Assembly: GCA_029531795.1 (NCBI GenBank)
Contig: JAPEIS010000004.1
Location: 1,054,001-1,118,000 of the forward strand
DNA from: Sclerotinia nivalis
Lineage: Eukaryota; Ascomycota; Leotiomycetes; Helotiales; Sclerotiniaceae
DNA: 64,000 nucleotides
Direction of reading: 5' to 3'
Shown here: in pieces, positions 48,201 through 59,059 of the stretch
Numbering within the stretch: position 1 is the first letter of the stretch
How the letters are laid out: every line of letters begins with the position of its first letter
Program-made: the position numbers and the translations under genes
The notes under the pieces: generated by a model
The model's input: only the letters and a program-made list of their open reading frames with translations
Databases searched by the model: none
What the model was told of the DNA's origin: nothing

Positions 48201-49034
48201 CTCGCGGGTTTGATATCATATACGCTGCAATTGTCTTCGCAACAGGAAAAAGCACGGAACGGATTGATCTATTATCTTTGGAATGGATTGAGAAGTTCTT
48301 TGTCAGGTACCCATGCTCTCCATAGCTACATCAAACGGATTTCGAAGGGTGCACGGCAAATTCACCTGTTGAAATTTTTATTGACTGACATTGTACCTTC
48401 CGCACTGGAAGTCGCATTTGGCAAAGAAGCTGGCTCGCTCGCATGCGAAGTCTACCTAGTAGCAGTGTCTAAAGCCTTCGAAAGCCTCGTATTGAGTGGA
48501 CAGCCAGTCGAGCAGCTCGTGGTTCATTTGAAAGTTCTGCTACAACATATGTTCAACAACCTTGGTAGTCATTATGGTAGATTCGGCCACAGTGTCGAAG
48601 CTGTACATCCGAGTCACCAAGGTATCATTACTGTCATCTTTCGCTTTTGGAGTGCCTGCAGGCCACACTTGTACAATATAAACACTGTCCCTGGAAGTGG
48701 CCTGGATGAGATATTTCAATGCTTCGATGGTTTTGTCGAGGCGGCAATAGTGTGCTTCAAAAACGATCAAGATATCGACCTTCAATTCAAACACTTTGAC
48801 ATTGGAAAGTTAGGCAACGACGTTGCTATGGAAGAGATGGCTCGTGAAGTGCAAAATAACTGGAGGATTAACAAGGCGGATGGAGGAGTAGATGTGAGAA
48901 TGAATGATGGTATGATGGTTAATCATTGCTTTACCAATGGACCTCGAGATCTACATGAGGTTCTTGAAGGTATATTTCCTTCAGAAAATCTTGATATCAG
49001 AAAGACCGGAGCTTCGTTGGATTGCTACTTTTGA
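42255..49034 (+). CDS. MUS7: Mus7/MMS22 family replication-repair protein
   Basis: Members act with a cullin ubiquitin ligase (Rtt101-Mms1-Mms22 in yeast) to rescue stalled replication forks and resist alkylating agents in the nucleus. The first residues MANWKEKGVVPDSDDEEEFD are the family's signature start. A long low-complexity, serine/proline-rich and acidic N-terminal half follows, then a helical, well-conserved-looking C-terminal half. I infer six exons: 42255-46917, 46966-47195, 47247-47408, 47463-47594, 47647-47848 and 47893-49034, total 2,176 residues. All five introns are 44-54 bp, keep phase and have GT..AG ends. All introns cluster in 1 kb near the 3' end. The large size agrees with the family. 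Confidence 0.9.
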
Positions 49035-49565
49035 ATAGCTACATAAACCAATAGATAAATTAAATATCATTATTATAGATTTGTGTTTGGTCTCATTTGA
49101 AACTACCCCTCTAGTAAATGACATTCTTTGGGGAAGATTTGTTCTAAGCTGAACTACACTGGAGTCTTTTCATGGATGTCTGAAAGATATTATTGATATA
49201 TCTATCTATTGAACATATGGATATCAAATATATTAATCTTATATTTATTATCAATGTCAAATACATCGATGTCAGATATATCAGGCACATAATTATAACG
49301 GAATGAACTATTTTGATAAAGATAAGTGTTTAGTATGATATCATTTTGTAAGAATTTAGCACGCCTTTTTTGGTTGGATGTTGTCGCATGGTGGCAGTAA
49401 GCAAGCAAGCTTTGATGCCTGAATTTTTTTTAGTTGATGCCTTACTAACAAGGTACATTGTTAAATTGGCACAACTTCAAAGGGATATTTCAAACACTTT
49501 CACGACCACATTCCCATTTTCCTACACGAAATATTCGCTCGAAAGAGAGCGCGAACGTCTACCGG
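49035..49565. other. Intergenic between MUS7 and the AAA ATPase gene
   Basis: AT-rich spacer holding the 3' end of MUS7 and the promoter of the next gene. The frame of the AAA gene is open from 49458, but the nearer ATG at 49566 is preferred. Confidence 0.55.
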
Positions 49566-52565
49566 ATGCATGCCGTAGCATTGCGAGCCCTTCGCACAAG
49601 TAGGAATCCTCTCTCGAGGCAGACATGTCGGATTATTGCAGGCTGTAGATTCCCCCCTCCTCGGCGCACCTTTTACCGTTCAGCAATTTGCTTCAATACA
49701 CCCGAAGACCCAGCGAATCCAGGTGATAATAAAGGGGAGAGATCAGGCATAGAGGATATCCCGCAAATACCTGAAGGCACAGAGCTAGGAAATCCGGTGG
49801 ATGTTCCTCAGCTATCTGCGGAAGCAGAGTTGGACAATCCAGTGGCAGAAGATTCAATACAGCCAGTTGAGAGTATAGACCCTGAGCAAAGGTCTCGAGG
49901 AAGACTTTCGGGGCGAACCTTAAGAGCGAATCGACAAAAACAGCCAGAAGGTCTACCACCGATAGTACTGCCGGATTGGTTCTGGGATAATGTCAAACTG
50001 GCTGAGGAACTGCCGCAGACCGGCTCGCTCGCTGTTTACTATGGTAGTAACGTCACGGAATCGAATACCAATCCGGCAGACCCCGAAGCAACCGAGAAGA
50101 TGAGCCATGCAATCAAATCCATTGTCGAATGCGACCTGCCTTCCACCGAGAAAGCAAAATATAGCATGCATGTTAATGTTTACAAAGAAATATTGGCATC
50201 CATCACAGCAGGATTGAAATTGCGCCCCTCACAAGCTGTTATGGACGGTAAAAATGTCATGAGACCCATTCTCCACTTGCAATGCCCTAAAAACGGAGGA
50301 ATATTGTACCTAGACTCTGTCGTGGAGACAATTTCGACCAAATTAGGAGCTGACCTCATACGTCTTGACCCAGTCGACATAGCCCAAATTTTGGGGCCAT
50401 ATATCGATGAGAATTTAGCCTGGACGGGGGCGAAAGCATCCCTCTTAGGCTACGAAACTTCGCGAATGGCGGGCAGGCTAGAGGATTACGAAAAAGACTC
50501 AAGCGCGGCACCTGAAGATATGGAAGGAGCCGAGGAGGAAGACATGACGGGCATGAGCAGAAAACCTGGTCCCGCAATTGCCTTTACAGCATCGAATTCT
50601 TCTGAAGCACAGAAAAAGCTCTCGGCAATTTTTAGCCGATTGAAGGGAGCACTCAATCCGGCAGCTGATAACAACAGGCGTTCATCAGATGTTGTGATGC
50701 CATTTGCTACTTTCGCCGACCCGAACTTTTCGGCTTCTAGCAATGGCAACTCAACCTTCAGTAATTTGAAATCTAATGCTGAACAGTGGAATGATTTGAA
50801 GACGGCAGCTTTACTTGAGGCACTAGTCACTGGTGCCGATTCGAAACGTGCATCGGAGTCTTCGGGTACTGATGCAGCCAACGCGAGGGACCTCATCATA
50901 CAAGTTCGTGATTACAAGGATTTGACTAGAACATACGATGGATATAACATCATCGATAAAATGCGGACATTGGTCACCAAGCGCTGGCAGTCCGGGCGGA
51001 ATATGATTATGGTTGGAACAAGTTCTTTGGAGCAAGGAGAATCCGAGCTCTCATCAGCAGGTATTCAGCATATCCAATCTGATATAGTCGAAGGCGAGAA
51101 AAGAACAATATTGGTCCCTCCGGATCGAAGACCAGAACAAGATGCAGTATTTGAATCCGATGACAAGCTACGCATTCGGACCTTAAACATACGACACGTC
51201 GAGGATATGATCACAAAACTCGCGGGTGATGCACCTATCACTGTGGATATAGAAAAAGATCTCGACGGCGGTTGGGTACAATCCGCTGGGTTAGACGAGG
51301 CAGTTTGGCATTACGCCCGTGTACAAAGGCTCGCAACAACTATTCTAGGATTGGAAAATAACCCTGAGATTATAGATGGACCTACGTTTTGGAAGGCTCA
51401 ACAGCTACTCTCCGAAAGTGACAGTGCCAAATTCTCTTGGGGCGCAGCAGAGCTGAAGGAAGAAGATAATGACGTGAACAAGATGCTTGATGAGATCAAC
51501 ACTTCCCCGAAAAATACAAACATTAAGGACAAACTGAAGCAAATTCGGAAAACGTGCACTCCTCATGAGAAAAAGCTCCTTGGAGGTGTGGTTATACCTT
51601 CGGATATTCACACAAAGTTCGAAGATGTCCATGCTCCGAAGGAAACCGTGGAGGCACTAAAGACTTTGACAAGCTTGTCGTTGATACGGCCAGAGGCTTT
51701 CACTTATGGCGTACTCGCTACTGATAAGATGCCTGGTTTGCTCTTGTATGGACCTCCTGGAACCGGTAAGACCCTTTTGGCCAAAGCAGTCGCGAAAGAA
51801 AGTGGCGCGACCGTTCTCGAGATTAGTGGCGCTGAAGTGAACGACATGTACGTTGGCGAAGGCGAAAAGAACGTCCGAGCAATTTTCTCTCTAGCTAAGA
51901 AACTATCACCTTGTGTGGTATTCATCGACGAGGCAGATGCTATATTTGCTGCTCGTGGTGATACTAAGCGCTCGACCGCTCACAGAGAGATGATCAACCA
52001 ATTTTTACGAGAATGGGATGGCATGAACGACCTATCTGCATTCATCATGGTCGCTACCAATCGACCGTTCGATCTTGACGAGGCTGTACTGCGCCGATTG
52101 CCTCGAAGACTTTTGGTGGATTTACCTGTTGAAAAGGATCGCGAGTCTATACTCAAGATCCATCTCAAAGAGGAGATCATCGACTCATCAGTCTCTCTTA
52201 CCGAACTTGCCAAAAACACACCCTACTACTCTGGGTCGGATCTCAAAAACCTGTCGGTTGCAGCTGCATTGGCATGCATCCGGGAAGAAAACGAACTTGC
52301 CATTAAACACGAAGGCGATACTCCTTACACATATCCCGAGAAACGTATCCTCACCAAAGCTCATTTCGACAAGGCAATGGAGGAAATTAGTGCTAGTATC
52401 AGTGAGGATATGAGTACACTCTCTGCTATTCGTAAATTCGATGAGAAATACGGTGATAGGAAAGGAAGGAGGAAGAAGAGCGCAGGATTAGGTTTTGGAG
52501 GTACGACCGTTCCAGAGAAGGACTCTGAGGCCGGGAGGGTAAGGAAATCACCATTGGCGGCGTAG
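49566..52565 (+). CDS. Mitochondrial AAA+ ATPase with long N-terminal region
   Basis: The 999-residue product starts MHAVALRALRTSRNPLSRQT, a basic, serine/arginine-rich mitochondrial presequence. A start at 49458 would add 36 residues without that feature at the end. The C-terminal third is a single AAA+ module: Walker A GPPGTGKT at about residues 729-736, Walker B VVFIDEAD near 783, then sensor and arginine-finger regions (TNRPFDLDEAVLRRLPRR). This is closest to the Msp1/ATAD1 branch, which extracts membrane proteins. The roughly 650-residue N-terminal part is acidic and uncharacterised, much longer than Msp1 (about 360 residues). No introns are seen. Precise role unknown. Confidence 0.88.
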   Translation: MHAVALRALRTSRNPLSRQTCRIIAGCRFPPPRRTFYRSAICFNTPEDPANPGDNKGERSGIEDIPQIPEGTELGNPVDVPQLSAEAELDNPVAEDSIQPVESIDPEQRSRGRLSGRTLRANRQKQPEGLPPIVLPDWFWDNVKLAEELPQTGSLAVYYGSNVTESNTNPADPEATEKMSHAIKSIVECDLPSTEKAKYSMHVNVYKEILASITAGLKLRPSQAVMDGKNVMRPILHLQCPKNGGILYLDSVVETISTKLGADLIRLDPVDIAQILGPYIDENLAWTGAKASLLGYETSRMAGRLEDYEKDSSAAPEDMEGAEEEDMTGMSRKPGPAIAFTASNSSEAQKKLSAIFSRLKGALNPAADNNRRSSDVVMPFATFADPNFSASSNGNSTFSNLKSNAEQWNDLKTAALLEALVTGADSKRASESSGTDAANARDLIIQVRDYKDLTRTYDGYNIIDKMRTLVTKRWQSGRNMIMVGTSSLEQGESELSSAGIQHIQSDIVEGEKRTILVPPDRRPEQDAVFESDDKLRIRTLNIRHVEDMITKLAGDAPITVDIEKDLDGGWVQSAGLDEAVWHYARVQRLATTILGLENNPEIIDGPTFWKAQQLLSESDSAKFSWGAAELKEEDNDVNKMLDEINTSPKNTNIKDKLKQIRKTCTPHEKKLLGGVVIPSDIHTKFEDVHAPKETVEALKTLTSLSLIRPEAFTYGVLATDKMPGLLLYGPPGTGKTLLAKAVAKESGATVLEISGAEVNDMYVGEGEKNVRAIFSLAKKLSPCVVFIDEADAIFAARGDTKRSTAHREMINQFLREWDGMNDLSAFIMVATNRPFDLDEAVLRRLPRRLLVDLPVEKDRESILKIHLKEEIIDSSVSLTELAKNTPYYSGSDLKNLSVAAALACIREENELAIKHEGDTPYTYPEKRILTKAHFDKAMEEISASISEDMSTLSAIRKFDEKYGDRKGRRKKSAGLGFGGTTVPEKDSEAGRVRKSPLAA

Positions 52566-52868
52566 ATAAAATGGAACTCATTCACATGAGTGCTCATTAG
52601 AGGTATTTATGGCTTGTATTTGGGGCTTGCATTTGCAGCGTGCATATCACATTCACAAATGCATGAATGGGCGTCACGGTCATTGTAAATATATGCCTAG
52701 GAGGGGAGTGCCTTGTTACATATTAATTTTGTAGCAATAAAATAGATTATGACATTGCTGCTCTCCTTGGCTTCAAAGCTTTTTTGAGATGCCTAAGTTA
52801 TCCTAGTATCACAGCCAGCATAAGGTTTTCATGAGAAGCCTCATGAAACGACCACCACAGACATCCCT
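52566..52868. other. Short convergent intergenic
   Basis: The 3' ends of the AAA ATPase gene (plus) and the unknown acidic protein gene (minus) meet here. Nothing else is seen. Confidence 0.6.
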
Positions 52869-53809
52869 TCAGCTCATGTCAACATCCCCATCACCATCAT
52901 ATTGAGTCCTCCCAAGCGCATTGGCAGAATGCTCCCCAATAAGTCTCATCTGTTCATCTACAATCATTTGCTCTTCAGTTGTCAAGACAGTAGCCTCATC
53001 ACCCTCCCTTCCATACACCGAGTCCTCCATCATTTTTGCTTTTTCCTCGTCAGTCATATTATCAGTCTCCCCTGTTGTGTCGATTAAACCCGCATTGAGG
53101 AGGAACGAGAAAGTACTCTATTGGTTGGTTAGCCAACTTTTCCTATGATTCGGGATGTTAATAAATACCATTTCGGCGAGCTCTGGATTTCCTGCGAGGC
53201 GTGCCCGTGTCTCCCAGAAGTCGTTCGCTGCATCAGATTGGATCTTGGATGTGTCAGTGATATTGCACACGATTCGAGCTGCAAAGATGAATGTCACTTT
53301 ACCTGCAGGAGTGCATCTTTGAAAGCCAATTCCCTCATATCTGAAGACCAGCCTTTTGGGCATACCCATTTGGTATATGCTTCCTGGACGCGGGTATACC
53401 AGGCTTCATCGACAGTTCTGCGAGCAACAATATATTGCCGATCAGAAAGAGCTTGATTAGTCTTCTCTGGAGCGGTCAGCGGCTTGGTGACCCTGTTTCC
53501 GGATGTATTGGGCTTGAGGGATGTTGATGAAGAGCCTCCGGAAGTGTTCATGGACGCCTCGGACTTCTTTGCAGCCCTCTTCTCAGACATCGTAAGCTTT
53601 GGGCGAGCAGTAGGGACGGAAACCTCATTCATATGGCATGTCTGAACGGCAAATTTCTTGTAGCCTAGTACCTTGGATAATTGCCAAAAGTCAGATGGGG
53701 TGTTTGGAAAGCGTAATTCATGCGCATCAGCATCAATTTCAAGGTCCACATCGCTATCCAACTCCAGATCGTAATGATCATCTTTAGTGCCTTGCATCTC
53801 CATGTTCAT
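52869..53809 (-). CDS. Acidic conserved-looking protein of unknown function
   Basis: Three exons are inferred: 53809-53303, 53243-53169 and 53117-52869. The introns are 59 bp (CTGAC branch point) and 51 bp (CTAAC branch point), all in phase 0, for 276 residues. The N-terminus is acidic (LELDSDVDLEIDADAHEL). A folded-looking part (FPNTPSDFWQLSKVLGYKKF) follows, then a serine-rich linker, a tryptophan-containing helical part (VARRTVDEAWYTRVQEAY) and an acidic C-terminus rich in Asp/Glu. I do not recognise a family. A hexamer microsatellite lies 26 bp upstream of the ATG, inside the probable 5' leader. The gene faces the DUF726 gene head to head. Confidence 0.75.
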
Positions 53810-53834
53810 GATGTTTATTTCGATGATGGTACGC

Positions 53835-53934
53835 GAGTATGAGTATGAGTATGAGTATGAGTATGAGTATGAGTATGAGTATGAGTATGAGTATGAGTAT
53901 GAGTATGAGTATGAGTATGAGTATGAGTATGAGT
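53835..53934 (+). repeat. (GAGTAT)n microsatellite
   Basis: One hundred bases of the perfect hexamer GAGTAT (sixteen full copies plus four bases). On the minus strand it reads ATACTC and ends 26 bp before the start codon of the 53809 gene, so it lies in its leader or promoter. Perfect copies suggest it is young or changing in length. Confidence 0.97.
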
Positions 53935-54805
53935 GTTGAAAGGGAAGGGAAAGGTTGGGGTTCGAGGTTGTCGATATTATTGAGGAATAGAAGAGAGTAA
54001 GTTCAAGAAGAAAAGTTGAATCCTTTTAAGCTTCCTGGCCGTATCTTTCACAGTGAATATCTTCGAGGCTGAAACTTGGACGATTGGGCCCAACAAGATT
54101 ATTCACTCATTCTTCTCCTCAAATGTATTTATGCAGTATCCGTAATCAATCATATATGTATAGCTAATAATATAAGAGTTCTCCTGACTCTCAGTCTTCA
54201 AATTCCAATTACAGATTTTAGAAATATAATCGAACTTTGTTTATTCAACTCTTAATAACACTGATATTATAGATATCCTAAATCAAATATATAAATAAGA
54301 GAGAATGAACCAATTGTCCTATTTAACTTTGAACTTTTAAGAAATGTAATTACTTGAATAATATATTCATTTTCGGAGTAGATATCATAAATGAGAATAA
54401 ACTTTTATTATTCGACTTCTTCAAAACTATTACCGTTGTACTAGTACAAAGGATACTTGCCTGGGTGCTTAAATTTCTATAAACACCAGGATACTTTAAA
54501 CTGCAAGCAGTCCAAGAATCATGTAGTCAATACTCATTGAGAAAATTGAGAAAATTGAGAAAATACTAGCTGGATAAACTCTGAAGTCACGGGAATTCGT
54601 ACACCGTAGACAGAACACGTGAATCCGCAGTTTAGCCTCACAGCGTTTCTGACGCGTTTTTATGATAAGATAAGAGTCGGTATGTCGTCATCGGCTTCAA
54701 TCCACTGCCGCCCTAGCTGCTCAGCGACAAGAACACCAAATTGCGTTGACATTTAGTAAACAACTGCGAAAGTTTCCTCTCCTTTCTTGCTAAAACATCA
54801 AAAAA
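53935..54805. other. Divergent intergenic region
   Basis: AT-rich spacer carrying the promoters of the acidic protein gene (minus) and the DUF726 gene (plus). A nine-base unit (GAGAAAATT) is repeated three times near 54538-54564. No gene is seen. Confidence 0.6.
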
Positions 54806-57019
54806 ATGGCTCCTTGGACATCTAAACCAACGACGGCTCAAGACCATGAGCATGATCTTAGTACAATGTTGGAGATTGAGGAACGCGTTGACCTGACGCT
54901 CCTCATTGCTGACATCACAGAGGTCATGCAGAAACAAATCAGTGACAACTTTGATGCTTCTATTACGACAGGAGAAGCTCCCGATAGAGCCTCAAAAGTT
55001 GGTGATAAGAATGCTTATGCGAATGATAGTCAGCCTAAGGAGGAATCGGAAGAAGAGGAGAAAGCTCGGAAACTACGGGAAAGAAGGGAGAAAGAATTAT
55101 CGGCGCCCAAAATGTTGGAGCTTAAACATGATGCTCTCAAGTTCTTCCAGGAATGGCGAGAAACTGTAATTTCGAGAATTGGAACGGTTGTCAACAATCC
55201 AAAAGAAGTTACAGAAGATCAGAAGAAAAAAGCCAGCGCAAATTCTACCCCTGATGCACCCCCGAAAACCAAGGTCGTTAGTATGTAGTATCATTTATTT
55301 CTTTAAGCTTTTACCTAATTTTGGGTAATTAAATGATTAACTCTCACAGGACAAACTACAAATGTTGTGGAAGCAGATGCGGCTTTGGTTGAGCTTTACC
55401 CACCAACATCCACACCCCTTTACTCTTTACCAGAAGAAAAACGAGTGATGCTCCTACACGCCATGCTACTGCTTCTTCTTTCCTTGGAACATTACACTGC
55501 TCACTCACGTATCCTTTTGCTTCACATAGCATCATCTCTACACCTTCCTCTTCACGTTCTTGCCGAGACAGAGGTGAAGGTTGCACAAGGACTCCTAGAA
55601 GCCGCCAAAAAGATGTCTGGCAATGAGGAGACACAGAAACGGAGCGAGGAGAACAAAATAGCTCGAAGATGGAAGGTAGGACTCGCAGGTGTTGCAGGCG
55701 CTGCGATAGTGGGTGTCACAGGTGGTCTTGCAGCTCCATTGGTTGCGGGGGCTCTGGGGACCGTAATGGGCGGGCTTGGCCTTGGTGCGACTGCGGCCGC
55801 AGGCCTATTGGGAGCTCTGGCTGAGAGTGGAATTATTGTTGGAAGCCTCTTTGGTGCTTATGGTGCTAGTATGACGGGCAAGATGATGGATGCCTATGCA
55901 AAAGAGGTTTCCGACTTTGCATTTCTTCCTCTCAGGGGATCGCAACATCAAAAGTCCCTCAAGGAAATAGCAGCAAAGGATCGGAGGTTGAGGGTCACAA
56001 TAGGTGTTAGTGGATGGCTGACCCAGAAAGAAGATGTCATCACACCATGGCGAGTTCTTGGGCATCAAAGTGAAGTCTTTGCTCTGCGATATGAACTTGA
56101 GGCCTTATCCAAACTCGGCATGTCGTTAGAATCCGTGGTAAAAAGCGCAGCTTGGTCTCTCGCTAAGAAAGAGATTATCGCTCGAACAATATTCGCCAGC
56201 TTAATGACTGCTCTCTGGCCGCTTGGACTTTTGAAAATTTCGAAAGTTGTAGACAATCCGTTTTCAGTCGCCAAGAATCGAGCAGACAAAGCGGGTTTAG
56301 TACTTGCAGATGCACTTATCAATAAGGCACAGGGAGAGAGACCAGTTACTTTGATTGGATACAGTCTAGGAGCTAGGTTGATCTACTCGTGCTTGATGAG
56401 CCTTGCAGAGCGCCGTGCATTTGGTTTGGTAGAGTCAGTTTCATCTCCTACTTTAAATCATCGTTGAATTATACTTTTGTACTAGTTTGCAGCGTATTTT
56501 AAATTCCGCAGCTACAGACTATGCTAACATTCTGATTCCAGATCAGCAGTGCTAATTGGAGCGCCTGCTCCGTCGGATGCAGCTGCATGGCGATCTATGC
56601 GCAGTGTGGTCTCCGGGCGACTCGTAAATGTATATTCCGAGAATGATTACATCCTCGCTTTCCTGTACCGTACCAGCAGCATACAATTTGGTGTAGCTGG
56701 TCTCCAAGAAGCCCAAGAAGTCAAGGGGATTGAAAACATCAACGTAAGCGAAATGGTCAGCGGTCACCTACGTTATCAATATCTTGTGGGTACAATTTTG
56801 GAAAAGATAGGATTTGAGGATGTTGATATGGAAGAGGTTGCGAAAGAAGAAGAGACGTTGGAGCTATTAGAGGAGCAGGAGAGAAAGGAGGAGGAGGAGA
56901 AAGGAAATGCGAATGATGTGGATCCCGAGGTTGAGGCTAGGAAAATGGAGAAGGATGTCCAGCGGAAAACTGATGAGACTATGATGCAACATGGGGCGGA
57001 AAAAATGCATATCAATTAA
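54806..57019 (+). CDS. DUF726 / TMCO4-type membrane hydrolase-fold protein
   Basis: The family has an alpha/beta-hydrolase core with membrane segments (TMCO4 in animals, Mil1 in yeast). I infer three exons: 54806-55280, 55350-56433 and 56542-57019, total 678 residues. Splicing restores the expected continuous core VESAVLIGAPAPSD. The donor of intron 2 is GTCAGT, not the usual GTAAGT-like form. A glycine/alanine-rich hydrophobic tract of about 70 residues carries the membrane helices (GLAGVAGAAIVGVTGGLAAP). The nucleophile elbow GYSLGAR is intact. The N-terminal quarter and C-terminal tail are charged and likely coiled. Catalytic activity of the family is not established. Confidence 0.87.
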
Positions 57020-57841
57020 GCATGAAATGTTTTGGCTTAGTTCAGGTTTAGAAAGCATATACAGGGAGTAAGTAGGTAACAAGGTCTCGGACACTTATTA
57101 ATGGGTTTAAATGAGCTATACTCTCTCTAGATAGCTAGAATATACACAGCACTCTCCTTGACACTTTTTCCACTTCACACTCTCCCCTTCATTGAAAAGG
57201 TAGAGGCTGAAATCTCAAGTGGTATAACCTCTATATCAGATCTGGTTCTTACATTTGAGGATCTTTTAATGTCAATATAAAAATAGAATTGAAGAATGAA
57301 GGGGTATAGTTCGATATTTAGACGATTTCGAGATTTACGGTAGCAGAGAATAAAGGATTACAAGGACATGGTCTGATATTCATTGAATTTGGATTTAAAC
57401 ATAGGAACTGAAATCGAATATTTGAGAGGATCATTTATATCATGCGGATCGGAGTTGTTAATGTAGGAGGGAAAGTTGGATATGGGAGTGATAGAATCTG
57501 AAGAGTTCCAGGGTGGAAACCAGAGGAATATGTTGTGCCTTCCGAATTGTGGTCTGCTGGAAGAAACTAGAATCATTTGATCGAGTCTTATGATATGATT
57601 GAAGTCGAGCGAAGAACGGAAAAAGGTGGCAGAAGAATTGATGTTGGGGAGGAAGGCCATGAAATGTCACTCGAGAGCCAATTATTCGCTGAGCATGGTA
57701 CCAATAGGTATTGTAGGAGGAGCCTAACATGATGGCGAGGTAGATATTTACATGCGCCGAAGGACTAGAGCATATCTTTCCTGGACGGCGTCAAGCTGCA
57801 AATGGGGTATCAATTCTAAAGTTATCATCAACATATCTCCA
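57020..57841. other. Intergenic between convergent genes
   Basis: AT-rich spacer between the DUF726 gene (plus) and the GatC-like gene (minus). Minus-strand frames at 57358-57730 have no features of a gene. Confidence 0.55.
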
Positions 57842-58738
57842 TCAGTTCGCACCCGGTGTCTCAAGTCTCTCTGTTTCTGTATGTGAGGGATCCTCTCCTT
57901 CCAAACCCATTTGATTATCTTCCACCAGTTTCTCCGCTGTCTCTTTCCCACTTCTCACGACAAAATACTTCCCGCCTCCAAACTCGACAGTCTCAGTGGC
58001 AGTCCCTGTCACATTCCAATCCTCTACACCTTTTGTGTCAATGACACCATCTGTCCGCCTCCTAGGTCTCTTGTTCCTGCCTTCATATTCCTCTTTTTTC
58101 AACGCGGCCTTGATTTCTTCAGTCTCTAACCCAATTGTCTCAAGCGCCTCTGCCTCTAACGTCTCATCCCTAATACTCCTTAGTGGTTCTATGCCATCTG
58201 TGTCGACCTTCTGAATATCCCTCAGAAAATGTAATTGTAAATGCAGTGTATCAAGTAACTTCTTCTCTTCTGCTGGTGTTTTGGGGAGAGGAAGTGCGGA
58301 AAGTCGACATAAATGATGGAGTTGTTTGACCGTAATTTCTTCGGCAGGTTTCTCGTGAGGAGAAGGTAGGAGGGATCGAACGGACCAAGTGGGCTTTGAA
58401 AGAAGCTCATCGATGTTGGTTTTCTGGTGAGAATGGTCCACATTTATTCGAGCAAATACTCGGCGGACTGGGAGTCTTTGATCTTCCGGTTTGGGACTGA
58501 GGGGAGTCGCTATTCTAGTCCCGTAAAGCTTTACACTTCGCGGTATAAAACGGCCTGAACTACCTTCTGTTGGCGGTACTGACGTCCCACCTACCGCAGA
58601 AGCTGCTGCAGGCGCTTCTTGCGGGGCTTCTGAAGTACTGTATGTTCGAGAAAGAGAAATCGGGGAAGGCGTGGATTTCCTGGTGGAGAGGGAATGCCTC
58701 ATTGATGCGCGACAACGCAAACAAATTGATCCCGACAT
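57842..58738 (-). CDS. GatC-like subunit of mitochondrial glutamyl-tRNA(Gln) amidotransferase
   Basis: The complex converts Glu-tRNA(Gln) to Gln-tRNA(Gln) in mitochondria, where glutaminyl-tRNA synthetase is usually lacking. The 298-residue product starts MSGSICLRCRASMRHSLSTR, a basic presequence. The GatC-like segment runs from about residue 115 (LLSKPTWSVRSLLP) through ITVKQLHHLCRLSALPLP to FLRDIQKVDTDGIEPLRSI. This matches the short two-helix GatC wrap. The C-terminal 90 residues are charged. An upstream in-frame ATG at 58846 adds 36 residues without presequence character, so the inner start is chosen. It is divergent from SEC17 with 321 bp between starts. Confidence 0.85.
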   Translation of the reverse strand: MSGSICLRCRASMRHSLSTRKSTPSPISLSRTYSTSEAPQEAPAAASAVGGTSVPPTEGSSGRFIPRSVKLYGTRIATPLSPKPEDQRLPVRRVFARINVDHSHQKTNIDELLSKPTWSVRSLLPSPHEKPAEEITVKQLHHLCRLSALPLPKTPAEEKKLLDTLHLQLHFLRDIQKVDTDGIEPLRSIRDETLEAEALETIGLETEEIKAALKKEEYEGRNKRPRRRTDGVIDTKGVEDWNVTGTATETVEFGGGKYFVVRSGKETAEKLVEDNQMGLEGEDPSHTETERLETPGAN

Positions 58739-59059
58739 TTTTGTGAACAATTGAGCTTTCGGGGACTGTTGGATGAATTTATATTGTAACCATGGTGAAG
58801 TAAATGTATAAAAATAATATTGCCATGTCCTTCCCCGGAAATACACTAGTGTGTGATTCGCAGGCGGGGCCAGGCTATGTCAGAGCTTCAAGAACCAGAA
58901 ACAAACAAGGTTGTCTTCTAAAACCACGAACACATGTCAACTCTTACAACTCAATAAATAATACTTACAACTCTCGGAAAGACTCATCAATTGATACACT
59001 GTTCCACAATACATATATCGCCTCAACTACCTAGTAATACTCCACACTAAATCGCAGTC

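Noticed and set aside
49458..49565. Upstream start of the AAA ATPase gene
   Set aside because: The extra 36 residues lack presequence character, while the ATG at 49566 begins a good mitochondrial targeting sequence.
53835..53934. CRISPR-like array
   Set aside because: It is an uninterrupted hexamer microsatellite without spacers, in a eukaryotic genome.
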